The translations under genes were made by a program, and so were the position numbers. 44,723 nucleotides of DNA from CAZELM01 sp964512995. Lineage in GTDB: Bacteria > CSSED10-310. The notes beneath the pieces were generated by a model. The model was not told the DNA's origin. It did no database searches and saw only the letters and a program-made list of their open reading frames with translations. Below, piece after piece: positions 35,416-43,374 of the stretch. Position 1 is the first letter of the stretch. Every line of letters begins with the position of its first letter. The DNA is taken from NCBI GenBank assembly GCA_964512995.1, contig CAZELM010000038.1, forward strand, positions 1 through 44,723, given 5' to 3'.

Positions 35416-36204
35416 ATGTTTCCAGTAGAAGTTCGATGTCCCAAATGCGGAAAATCACTCATGGATGAACAACATCCGTTGGAAGGCTATCCATCCATTC
35501 ATTGTACCATCATGTATCTGGAAACACCCGGCCATCTGTGGCTGTCATCGCTTTATGGAAGCTACCGATTTCACTGCGATATCGAGATTCCTGCTGACAC
35601 CGAAGTCGATTTCTTCTGCCCCAGTTGTGAAGAACTGATATCAGACGGACCATTGTGTGATGCATGCGAGTCCAATACGGTCATTCTCGAGATGGGCGCC
35701 GGAGGATCTGTACGGTTCTGCGCCCGATACCATTGCCCCAAACACTCGATTGCGTTTGGTGATTCCGAATCCATTACCGTAGCCAGCATCATGAGCCGTT
35801 ATGTTTATACATTGTATGACACGGATGATCTGATATCGGCTGCTGAACTGATCATCGACAATGAGATCAGAACAATTCCCATTCTCGATCATGCCAACCA
35901 GCGTCTGATCGGAATCATTACCGATCAGGTGATCCTGAATACGATTTATCCAAAGGAATTCACTGACGATCCGGACGAGACCATTCCCGCCGGAACGATC
36001 GAGGAGTGGAAAAATATGACATGCGGGCGAATCGCACTCACGAAATTCCCGCATCTGTCACCGGATCAATCGCTGATGGAGGCTTACCGGGCGATGATGG
36101 CGGCCAGGGAATGCGCCATGATCGTTCTGAAAAAAGGTACTTTGGTCGGGATGCTGAACATCACCGATCTGTATCGGGCACTCATTCGGGAAAAGATTGG
36201 CTGA
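35416..36204 (+). CDS. Zinc-ribbon and CBS-pair protein
   Basis: A 262-residue soluble protein. The N-terminal 115 residues contain several Cys pairs: CPKC at residues 8-11, FCPSC, LCDAC and CARYHCPKH, likely two zinc-binding ribbons. A pair of CBS domains follows. The first contains TVASIMSRYVYTLYDTDDLISAAELIIDNEIRTIPILDHANQRLIGIITD; the second contains LSPDQSLMEAYRAMMAARECAMIVLKKGTLVGMLNITDLYRALI. CBS pairs bind adenine nucleotides and act as energy sensors. No catalytic domain is fused, so it probably acts as a sensor or protein-binding module. AAGGAGG precedes the ATG. It stands alone and is followed by the second tandem array. Confidence 0.85.
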   Translation: MFPVEVRCPKCGKSLMDEQHPLEGYPSIHCTIMYLETPGHLWLSSLYGSYRFHCDIEIPADTEVDFFCPSCEELISDGPLCDACESNTVILEMGAGGSVRFCARYHCPKHSIAFGDSESITVASIMSRYVYTLYDTDDLISAAELIIDNEIRTIPILDHANQRLIGIITDQVILNTIYPKEFTDDPDETIPAGTIEEWKNMTCGRIALTKFPHLSPDQSLMEAYRAMMAARECAMIVLKKGTLVGMLNITDLYRALIREKIG

Positions 36205-36260
36205 TCGGAGAAAAGCGATCGATCTTCCGGGATTATTGCGAACCGTTTTCACATATACCA

Positions 36261-36590
36261 ATGCGATACCCTCACACAGCCGGCACCGATGATGGCCAAA
36301 ACAGGCGCGAACAGGGCCATCAATGCGATACCCTCACACAGCCGGCATCGGTGATGGACAAAACAGGCGCGAACAGGGCCATCAATGCGATACCCTCACA
36401 CAGCCGGCATCGGNNNNNNNNNNNNNNNNNNNNNNNNNNNNNNNNNNNNNNNNNNNNNNNNNNNNNNNNNNNNNNNNNNNNNNNNNNNNNNNNNNNNNNN
36501 NNNNNNNNNNNNNTGATGGACAAAACAGGCGCGAACAGGGCCATTAATGCGATACCCTCACACAGCCGGCATCGGTGATGGATTGATCCC
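36261..36590. repeat. Tandem array 2, 62-bp unit, interrupted by an assembly gap
   Basis: The unit runs from ATGCGATACCCTCACACAGC through a CCGGCATCGGTGATGG segment to GGCGCGAACAGGGCCATCA. Starts at 36261, 36323 and 36385 give a 62 bp period. The first copy differs at a few bases (CACCGATGATGGCC); later copies are nearly identical. After the N gap a further copy leads into a final partial unit at 36548. The GCGCGAACAGGGCC part is specific to this array, while CCCTCACNCNGCCGGC is the core shared with arrays 1 and 3. Confidence 0.85.
36414..36513. other. Assembly gap of 100 N in array 2
   Basis: Exactly 100 N, again placed in phase inside the repeat. The number of copies is unknown. Confidence 0.98.
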
Positions 36591-36650
36591 TGATGGATTG
36601 CCCGGCGACCCTCTCCCGGTGGGAGAGGGTAAAGAAAGAAGGAATTTGCA
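36555..36650. repeat. Boundary cassette of array 2 (inverse copy of array 1 cassette)
   Basis: Starting at the last CCCTCAC core, the sequence runs through GGATTGATCCCTGATGG and the 23-bp palindrome at 36608-36630 to AATTTGCA. Read as its complement, it aligns with 28090-28180. The cassette is on the right side here and on the left side in array 1, so the two arrays lie in opposite orientation but keep the same internal polarity. Confidence 0.8.
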
Positions 36651-36880
36651 TATATGCCGTTCCCCATTCAGGGGAATGGTTGGGGATATGGTCAAAAAAC
36701 ACGGAATCATGTTCACCTCATTGGACTGCAATCACGATGAACCGTCTATATGGTAATGGGTGAAGAACACCAGACAACACACTCTCAGGTGAATTACCCC
36801 ACCACGCCATCTCATTTCGCCGTTGGCATCCGGTTGATAGTAATTATCAGCCGTATCGACCTATTTTCACCGCGATCACT
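36651..36880. other. Non-coding spacer between array 2 and the minisatellite
   Basis: About 230 bp with no credible gene. A short hairpin (TTCCCC/GGGGAA) is near 36661-36677. Nothing else was recognised. Confidence 0.4.
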
Positions 36881-36902
36881 CGCCAGAAAACTGCGGTCAC
36901 CC

Positions 36903-37305
36903 GGCAGGTGACCACGATCACCCGGCAGATGACCACGATCACCCGGCAGATGACCACGATCACCCGGTGGATGACCACGATCACCCGGTGGATGACCACG
37001 ATCACCCGGTGGATGACCACGGTCACCCGGTGGATGACCACGGTCACCCGGCAGATGACCACGATCACTCGGCAGATGACCACGATCACCCGGTGGATGA
37101 CCACGATCACACGGTAGATGACCACGGGCACCCGGTGGATGACCACGGGCACACGGTAGATGACCACGATCACTCGGTGGATGACTGCGGTCACTCGGCA
37201 GATGACCACGATCACTCGGTAGATGACCACGGGCACACGGTAGATGACCACGGGCACTCGGCAGATGATCACGATCACACGGTAGATGACTGCGGTCACC
37301 GGCAG
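36903..37305. repeat. 21-bp minisatellite, about 19 units, reading (DDHDHPV)n
   Basis: The consensus is GATGACCACGATCACCCGGTG, given here as two halves: GATGACCACGA and TCACCCGGTG. Units vary at a few positions: CAC or TGC in the third codon, GAT/GGT/GGG in the fourth, CCG/ACG/TCG in the sixth and GTG/GTA/GCA in the seventh. Because 21 is divisible by three, five of the six frames stay open. On the plus strand it reads Asp-Asp-His-Asp-His-Pro-Val, a metal-binding-like repeat. However, that frame (open from 36844) has no ATG and no ribosome binding site. The minus strand gives an ATG at 37345 without a ribosome binding site. I regard it as a minisatellite; a His-rich protein cannot be excluded. 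Confidence 0.8.
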
Positions 37306-37605
37306 AATGATGACCGTCATTGGATCGCAGATAGAAGTCAATCATTATTTCTCATGGGTAACGTGCAGAATGGAAACACATGATCGGATTTACACAATTG
37401 CCGATTCAGTCTAAAAATGACATAATCTCTATCAAGTGTGATTCTTCAGGATAGACAGTGTCCGAAAACAGTTGCAGAGTAAACACCCGGATTTACTTTA
37501 CAGGTTTGATAACAAAACATTCTCCTGTTTCTCTTTTTCAAAAGGAACGGAACGACGATAAATCGAGGTCAGAGATAAGAAAATTTGCCGGAAAGGAGCG
37601 TCGAT
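37306..37605. promoter_or_regulatory. Leader region upstream of the NCS2 permease
   Basis: About 300 bp without a gene before the permease. A purine-riboswitch consensus was looked for and not found. The ribosome binding site AAAGGAG is at about 37592-37598. A promoter is expected but could not be fixed with confidence. Confidence 0.3.
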
Positions 37606-38931
37606 ATGCTGGAAAATCTATTCCATTTTAAAGAATTTGGTACTGATTTGAAAACAGAGATCGTGGCCGGAATCACGACGTTTCTGACCATGTCCTATAT
37701 CATCGTTGTCAATCCGGCGATACTCTCGGCAGCCGGAATCCCGATCGGCCCGTCAATGGTCGCCACTATTCTGGCTGCCGTGATCGGAACACTGATCATG
37801 GCATTCTACGCCAATCGACCCGTGGCCATTGCACCTTACATGGGAGAGAATGCCTTTATCGCATACACGGTGGTGATCGGCATGGGACAGACATGGCAGT
37901 CGGGGATCACGGCGATTCTCATCGGAGGTATCCTGTTTGTCCTGATTACCGCGTTTGGATTACGGCGGTGGCTCGCCGAAGCCGTACCCACCAATCTGAA
38001 ATATGCGTTTGTCGTCGGTATCGGGCTTTTTCTGACATTCATTGGTCTGATCGATACCGGAATCGTAATCAAACCGGCCGGCGATATACCGGTCACGATC
38101 GGTAAAATAACGTCACCGGCAGTTCTTCTGGCATTGTTCTGTTTCGTTCTCATGGGAACATTGATGATCCGGAAAATCCGGGGAGCGATCATGATCGGAA
38201 TCCTGAGCACCAGCGCACTGGCTTTCCTGTTGAAAATTACCGGTGTCGATCTGCCCAGTGTCAATCTCCCCGATGGATTCTTCGCCACTCCCCCCTCCAT
38301 CGCTCCCATCGCATTCCAATTCCGGTTCGAGGAGGTTCTCACGCTGAGCTTCCTGCCGATCATTCTCACTGTTTTCCTGATGGATTTTGTCGATACCATC
38401 GGTACACTGATCGGAGTCAGTGCGCGAGCCGGTTTTCTCGATGAGAACGGCAATCTGCCGGATATCGAAAAACCGATGATGGCTGATGCCATCGCCACAG
38501 TCGTCGGCGCCTGCTGCGGAACAACGACCACCGGAAGCTATATCGAGTCGGCGGCTGGCATCGAAGAAGGGGGCAGAACGGGGTTCACGGTTCTCGTCAC
38601 GGCCATTCTGTTTCTGCTGGCCCTCTTTTTCACGCCGATCCTCACCGCCATTCCCCAATGCGCCTATGGACCGGCGCTGATCATCGTCGGCATCCTCATG
38701 ATCGACTCCGTAAAAAAAATCAATATGTCCGACATGACCGAACTCATCCCGGCATTCTGTACGATCATCCTGATGTGCTTCACCTACAACCTGGGAATCG
38801 GCATCACCGCCGGATTTGTTTTGTATCCGGTTTTCAAATTCCTGAGCGGCCGCTCCCGAGAGGTATCTCCGGGAGCATGGGTATTGGGAGCCATCTCTTT
38901 GATTTTCTATATTTTCTATCCGTATGCCTGA
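37606..38931 (+). CDS. NCS2-family purine permease (AzgA/GhxP-like)
   Basis: A 441-residue inner-membrane transporter, most likely proton-coupled import of adenine, guanine or hypoxanthine. It opens LKTEIVAGITTFLTMSYIIVVNPAILSAAGIP, the start of the AzgA-type NCS2 branch, followed by ANRPVAIAPYMGENAFIAYTVV. The segment LSFLPIILTVFLMDFVDTIGTLIGVSARAGFLDENGNLP carries the conserved acidic residues of the substrate site. GACCGTTTTGSYIESAAGIEEGGRTGFTVLV is a second conserved element. About fourteen membrane helices are expected from the fold. AAAGGAG precedes the ATG at 37606 at eight bases; the frame also begins at a TTG at 37585. The next gene starts 57 bp downstream. Confidence 0.92.
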   Translation: MLENLFHFKEFGTDLKTEIVAGITTFLTMSYIIVVNPAILSAAGIPIGPSMVATILAAVIGTLIMAFYANRPVAIAPYMGENAFIAYTVVIGMGQTWQSGITAILIGGILFVLITAFGLRRWLAEAVPTNLKYAFVVGIGLFLTFIGLIDTGIVIKPAGDIPVTIGKITSPAVLLALFCFVLMGTLMIRKIRGAIMIGILSTSALAFLLKITGVDLPSVNLPDGFFATPPSIAPIAFQFRFEEVLTLSFLPIILTVFLMDFVDTIGTLIGVSARAGFLDENGNLPDIEKPMMADAIATVVGACCGTTTTGSYIESAAGIEEGGRTGFTVLVTAILFLLALFFTPILTAIPQCAYGPALIIVGILMIDSVKKINMSDMTELIPAFCTIILMCFTYNLGIGITAGFVLYPVFKFLSGRSREVSPGAWVLGAISLIFYIFYPYA

Positions 38932-38988
38932 TGACCCACTCGTTTGCTGATGTTTGATCTTATCCGAATCCCTCAAAGGAGTAGAGAT

Positions 38989-39624
38989 GTGAATCATGAA
39001 CCATTTCGTATCGTCACCGGACCGATTCGCGCTGGATCGACACCGGTACACATCTACAATGAAGGGCTGACCGTTCTGTTATACGATAAATCCATTGAAC
39101 CGGAGATGCGGAGACAAGAACCCAAAATCATTTACTATGCTGGGAGAGAATCGTTCGAGGATCCACTCACACGATCTTTTCTCGTCAGCGGTAAACTCCT
39201 GCTTTTCGGACTGCATGGCGACGGCGGTGTCGATCTGGAAATACTCGTCGGGTCACCGCTGACAATGGATGAACTCCAGACCGGACTCTGGTTTCCGTGT
39301 CAGACCGGTTGGTTGAACCTGCCATCCGGCAACCTGTGCATCCACTCCTATAATTCACTTCCAATGGGAGACAATGGAGAGGAGCCCTTTGATAAAGGTG
39401 CGGAAGTAATCGTACCCGTTGGCCGATATCAGGCGTTGTTATACCGGAAAAACTGGGAGGAGATGAACGCCGCTGGCCGGATGAACCTGGAATGGGCTGC
39501 GGATGCGGGGATCGATGTTTACGGTAAGGGACGCATCGATGATGTTCTGGTCCTGTCTCCATTGGAAGAGTCCGAACCATCGCCTGACATCGACAACATT
39601 CTGTTCCGGGAGTGTATGGAATGA
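38989..39624 (+). CDS. Protein of unknown function between permease and signalling genes
   Basis: A 211-residue soluble protein without a signal peptide or membrane segment. It has stretches such as RIVTGPIRAGSTPVHIYNEGLTVLLYDKSIEPE, LLFGLHGDGGVDLEILVGSPLTMDELQTGLWFPCQTGWLNLPSG and AEVIVPVGRYQALLYRKNWEEMNAAG. These suggest a mixed alpha/beta, beta-rich fold; no family was recognised. The start is GTG at 38989 with AAAGGAG at six bases; the nearby ATG at 38987 runs straight into TGA. After the TGA stop the same frame stays open for 44 codons and ends at a TGA that overlaps the kinase ATG (see findings). It could be regulated with the signalling genes downstream. Confidence 0.65.
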   Translation: MNHEPFRIVTGPIRAGSTPVHIYNEGLTVLLYDKSIEPEMRRQEPKIIYYAGRESFEDPLTRSFLVSGKLLLFGLHGDGGVDLEILVGSPLTMDELQTGLWFPCQTGWLNLPSGNLCIHSYNSLPMGDNGEEPFDKGAEVIVPVGRYQALLYRKNWEEMNAAGRMNLEWAADAGIDVYGKGRIDDVLVLSPLEESEPSPDIDNILFRECME

Positions 39625-39755
39625 GTCATCGGAAAAAAATTTTCCAGACCGGTATGCGGAAAAACCCCATCGTTCCCGGACATCCACAGCTTCCCCGATG
39701 ATATGGACAAACTGCTGTGGAAAAAGTATAACGATGCAGCAAGGAGATGCATGGC

Positions 39756-42700
39756 ATGAATCAAACCACCGACCGATTCACTGAACCCGATCGTCCTGTT
39801 TCGGGATTGGGAGGCGTGGATCCCTATCGGCAAGCGGTCCAGGACGTAGTAAAAGAAATCCATCATCGGTATGCACCCGCACGGATCGGCTCATATCTGT
39901 TCGAGTCAACACCATCGGATCCATCTGAGAAACCTTATCGCTCAGACTATAAAGAAATCGGTCCTCCGATCATCTTTCCCCTCCTGCCACAGATGCCCGG
40001 TCCGATGCAAAAACAGATCGAGAAGTTGGCTCAGCACACCGCTTCCAGTCAGCTCATCCAATATCCCGAGCCAGCCGGTTCATTATCCCCATATCAGTCA
40101 GTCATTGCTATTCCTGTCCCGCTCGCGGCTCAGATCACCGCGGTGATTGTCCTGATATTTCCGGAAAACCGGCTCTCTGTGGAGGATTGCACATCATTGG
40201 AAGGATCCATTCCCCAGTGGACCCGCTTTCTGTCACTCCACTATCTGAAATCCGCCGACGCTTTTTCACATGTGATGTGCCGGTTGCGAAAAGGCGTTGC
40301 GGATTCCCGTTCCGCCGCCATTCATCATCTCCAACGACTCCCCCACACCGATGTATTCAGCCGGGAGATGCTTGTGAAGATCTCGGACGTATTGAATGCC
40401 TGCGATTGCTTCATGGTGCTCCAGAAAACGTGCAGCAGCGGTCCGGATATGCTTCATACCATCATCTGCCGGGGGACTGGTACCGGGACTTTTCCAGTTG
40501 TCGAGGAGGTCTCCATCATCCATGACCGGTCCGGCCCGTTCATTAACGGCCGCCGTGATGTGCTGATCTTCAGTCCATTCATGAAATCCAGTCTTCCGGA
40601 CGATATTCAACGGGAATGGGAGCGGTTGATGGCGAAAGCCCGGCTTCTTTCCCATTCCGCCACAGAATCCGCTCCCCATGAAAAGCCGGATTCTGAACAC
40701 CAGAGCCGATCGCTGATTGTCTGTTCATTTGGTGGAGAAGGGGGAATGTTTCCCTCTTTCCATGCGGTTCTCATGATCCTGATTCCGGGAATCCATTATT
40801 TCGATCAGATGCGGATCGAGCTGATTCGTGAATCCGGGGAGCTGATCTCCGGAGCACTTCATCAGATGGCGCTTCTGGACCGGGATGCTGCATGGGAGAG
40901 ACACCGGACGCATATCAATACGAGAGCCAAGGCGTTCGAGAAAGCGGGTTCTCATGATGAGATCATGGGAACGCTTCTCGGAAAACTCGGCTATCCGCCC
41001 GACAACGCGGCCGACTCATCCGCTTATTGGGGGCTGGCCGATCATGCCGCCATCTGGCTGATCGCGGATGATACTTCGGAGCTGATCCTGCGCTCTTCCC
41101 GCGGTCATGCACTGGATACGCTGAAGGATACCATGATCTTGCCGCTCCATGAGCACCCCCTTCTGAATGATAAGACTGGGGAGCCACCCGACCTGGATGA
41201 TACGATTTTCCGGATCCGGTCATTTCGGATCCATCATTTCTTCATCCCGCATGCCACCGATCGGATCACACAGAGTTATGGTGCACGATTTCCGGATCAT
41301 TGGCTGATCTCATTTCCTCTGATGGATGCTGCCCGGCGTCTGTATGGCGTCATGGATATCATTCGTCCGGCGCCGCTTCTGCCGGAGGAGAGTTCGGCTC
41401 TGGAGGAACTGCTCGAGGATCTGGCTCACCTGATCTGTTCCATGATGGAACGATGCCGGCACCGGCAGACGCTGGGGATTTCCGAAAAGCTGTATGGACT
41501 TGCCGACCAGCATCTCCGAGCGCTTCGGGTGGACGATGTCCTTGAAGCGATCGTTCAGGAGCTGAAACTCGCTTTCGATTGCCTGCACTGCGATCTGTTT
41601 CTGTTCCGTGAAGGAGTGATGATGCTTGAGGCGACGACGCGAAGCGGTGGACCGGAATCGAACCGGGAGAAGTTCCAGTATGTCATACAGGCTTCGGATG
41701 ACGCCAAGGAAGCACTGGGACTGTGTTACAGCCGAAAAAGCCCGATCCTGCTCCATAAAGAACGGGACCGGGATAAACCGGTGCTCTCACATTTATCTCC
41801 GGTGCTTTCCCACCTGACGGAATTCGATCACCGCCATGAACGGATCGCAGTGCCACTCCATCCGGACGAAAAAAAGACCTCTGATATCACAGGAATCCTG
41901 TATATCGTCGGGCAGCAGACCGTGACACCGGATGGATCGAGCCGTGTGGTCCACAAAAAAAGCGGCCGATTCACGTCACAGGACGTTCGTATCGTTTCCC
42001 ATCTGGCGACGGATATCCGGCGGATCATCCGGATGGTGGAAATGGTGGAGCGGCAGGGGCTGCTGGGTAATATGCTCGTGCATTCTCTGGGACAACCTCT
42101 GCAACTGCTCCGGTTTCCGGCCAATGAGCTGTTGCGGATTGTGGTCAATGCCGGTCTGTTTGATGACACGGTGAAAAAAACCCGCGACCGGCTCAACCGA
42201 GCGTTTGATCTCGTCGATGTGGCCCGTGAACAGCTCAGCATGTTCACCAAACTCAGCCAGCCGGACCGGCGCATCACATTGGATCTCATCGGATTATCCG
42301 GTCTTCTGAAAGAATGCTGTGATTTCATGGCACCCATCGCACGGGAAACGCAGAAGCAGATTGTCTATGGGAACATCAAGCGCATCCAGCCACTCCCCAT
42401 TGAACGCCGATGGATGCGGATCGCCTTGATCAATATACTCGAAAATGCCTGCAAATATTCGTTTACATCCCGAACGATCCCGGTATCGCTCTGGGAAACC
42501 GATGGCGTCATCGTCATGAAAATCGTTGATTTTGGAGTTGGCATTCCACCGGAAGATTTACAGCGTATTTTCGAGCCGTACTATCGGTCGCGGGTACCCG
42601 ACCGGAAAGGCGTTCGCGTCGGGACCGGCATCGGATTGACCATCGTCAAAGAAGCGGTGGAGCGGATCCATCTGGGGGAGGTGTCCGCGGAGAGTGATCC

Positions 42701-42827
42701 GATCCATCCCGGCGATTCCAGACTGGATCGCACACGTGATGATATCGTTAATATTGAACACGAGACACGATTTATTATAAAACTGTATCGTCAGAAGTTG
42801 ATGAACCAGACGGAAATCCGGGAATGA
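39756..42827 (+). CDS. Multi-domain sensor histidine kinase with GAF-like domains
   Basis: A 1023-residue cytoplasmic sensor kinase; no transmembrane helix is obvious. Residues about 1-740 contain several GAF-like regions, for example DVLEAIVQELKLAFDCLHCDLFLFREGVMMLEATTRSGG and, before that, MDAARRLYGVMDIIRPAPLLPEE. The kinase core follows. The phospho-acceptor His lies at about 776 in LVHSLGQPLQLLRF. The N box is NILENACKYS at about 893-902, the G1 box VDFGVGIPPED near 925 and the G2 box GTGIGLTIVKEA near 956. The H box is unusual (HSLGQPL, not HELRTPL). GGAG lies nine bases before the ATG at 39756. The response regulator and phosphatase genes follow with a 13 nt gap and then an overlap, so the three probably act together. 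Confidence 0.88.
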   Translation: MNQTTDRFTEPDRPVSGLGGVDPYRQAVQDVVKEIHHRYAPARIGSYLFESTPSDPSEKPYRSDYKEIGPPIIFPLLPQMPGPMQKQIEKLAQHTASSQLIQYPEPAGSLSPYQSVIAIPVPLAAQITAVIVLIFPENRLSVEDCTSLEGSIPQWTRFLSLHYLKSADAFSHVMCRLRKGVADSRSAAIHHLQRLPHTDVFSREMLVKISDVLNACDCFMVLQKTCSSGPDMLHTIICRGTGTGTFPVVEEVSIIHDRSGPFINGRRDVLIFSPFMKSSLPDDIQREWERLMAKARLLSHSATESAPHEKPDSEHQSRSLIVCSFGGEGGMFPSFHAVLMILIPGIHYFDQMRIELIRESGELISGALHQMALLDRDAAWERHRTHINTRAKAFEKAGSHDEIMGTLLGKLGYPPDNAADSSAYWGLADHAAIWLIADDTSELILRSSRGHALDTLKDTMILPLHEHPLLNDKTGEPPDLDDTIFRIRSFRIHHFFIPHATDRITQSYGARFPDHWLISFPLMDAARRLYGVMDIIRPAPLLPEESSALEELLEDLAHLICSMMERCRHRQTLGISEKLYGLADQHLRALRVDDVLEAIVQELKLAFDCLHCDLFLFREGVMMLEATTRSGGPESNREKFQYVIQASDDAKEALGLCYSRKSPILLHKERDRDKPVLSHLSPVLSHLTEFDHRHERIAVPLHPDEKKTSDITGILYIVGQQTVTPDGSSRVVHKKSGRFTSQDVRIVSHLATDIRRIIRMVEMVERQGLLGNMLVHSLGQPLQLLRFPANELLRIVVNAGLFDDTVKKTRDRLNRAFDLVDVAREQLSMFTKLSQPDRRITLDLIGLSGLLKECCDFMAPIARETQKQIVYGNIKRIQPLPIERRWMRIALINILENACKYSFTSRTIPVSLWETDGVIVMKIVDFGVGIPPEDLQRIFEPYYRSRVPDRKGVRVGTGIGLTIVKEAVERIHLGEVSAESDPIHPGDSRLDRTRDDIVNIEHETRFIIKLYRQKLMNQTEIRE

Positions 42828-42840
42828 CGGGGAGATGGCA

Positions 42841-43374
42841 GTGAAAAAAGGCAAGGAGATGAAAACCGTGTTAATCGTCGATGATGATCATGGCATCCTC
42901 GATGAACTCCGACGCTTGATGGATAAATATCAACCGGATATCCGGATCGAACAGGCGATGAATGCCGGAGAAGCGCTGGATTATATGAAGTCTGTAAGCA
43001 TGGAACAGCGGCCCTGTGCCGTTGTTCTGGATCTGATGATGCCATATGGAGACGGAGCGGAAGAGCTGGAGCCTCAGAGTGATCCCGATTGTCTCAATAC
43101 GGGCTGTCGTATCCTGAACAAATTTCGCTCGGATGAATCCAGTCAGAAACTGCCGCCACTCTGGGTTTCCGTGATCACGGCCCGCAGCGCAGCACCGGTT
43201 CTCACGCAGGTGCGTCATCTTCTGGGAAACAATGGACGGCTGTATAATAAACCATTGGATACATTGATTTTCGAACATGATCTGGTCTCCATTCTGGGAG
43301 TTCCAAGCCAGGTCCCGCCGATCTTATTGCCGGAGAATTATAAACTCCCTACCCGGAAACGGAACGGGAAATGA
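42841..43374 (+). CDS. Single-domain response regulator with extended loop
   Basis: A 177-residue receiver-domain protein (179 if the ATG at 42835 is used). VLIVDDDHGILDELRRLM holds the acidic pocket; the phospho-acceptor Asp lies in VVLDLMMPYGDG (about residue 64). The conserved Thr is in SVITARS and the Lys in YNKPLD. Between phosphorylation site and next helix there is a long insertion (AEELEPQSDPDCLNTG), and a tail of about 35 residues follows the domain. No DNA-binding or enzymatic output domain is present. GGGGAG directly abuts the ATG at 42835, so GTG at 42841 fits better. Its stop overlaps the start of the phosphatase (ATGA), so translation is probably coupled. Confidence 0.82.
   Translation: MKKGKEMKTVLIVDDDHGILDELRRLMDKYQPDIRIEQAMNAGEALDYMKSVSMEQRPCAVVLDLMMPYGDGAEELEPQSDPDCLNTGCRILNKFRSDESSQKLPPLWVSVITARSAAPVLTQVRHLLGNNGRLYNKPLDTLIFEHDLVSILGVPSQVPPILLPENYKLPTRKRNGK

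Noticed and set aside
28164..36590. CRISPR arrays
   Set aside because: Units are 62-66 bp and uniform along their whole length, with no variable spacers and no cas genes nearby.
36847..37345. Minus-strand coding frames through the minisatellite (starting at 37341 and 37345)
   Set aside because: They are open only because the 21-bp period preserves every frame. No ribosome binding site is present, and the predicted proteins are simple repeats.
37380..37605. Purine riboswitch before the NCS2 permease
   Set aside because: The conserved three-way-junction sequence of the purine aptamer could not be found in the leader.
38113..39051. A 312-residue minus-strand frame opposite the NCS2 permease
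   Set aside because: It mirrors the conserved permease in antisense; composition is Asp/Gly/Gln-rich without domains.
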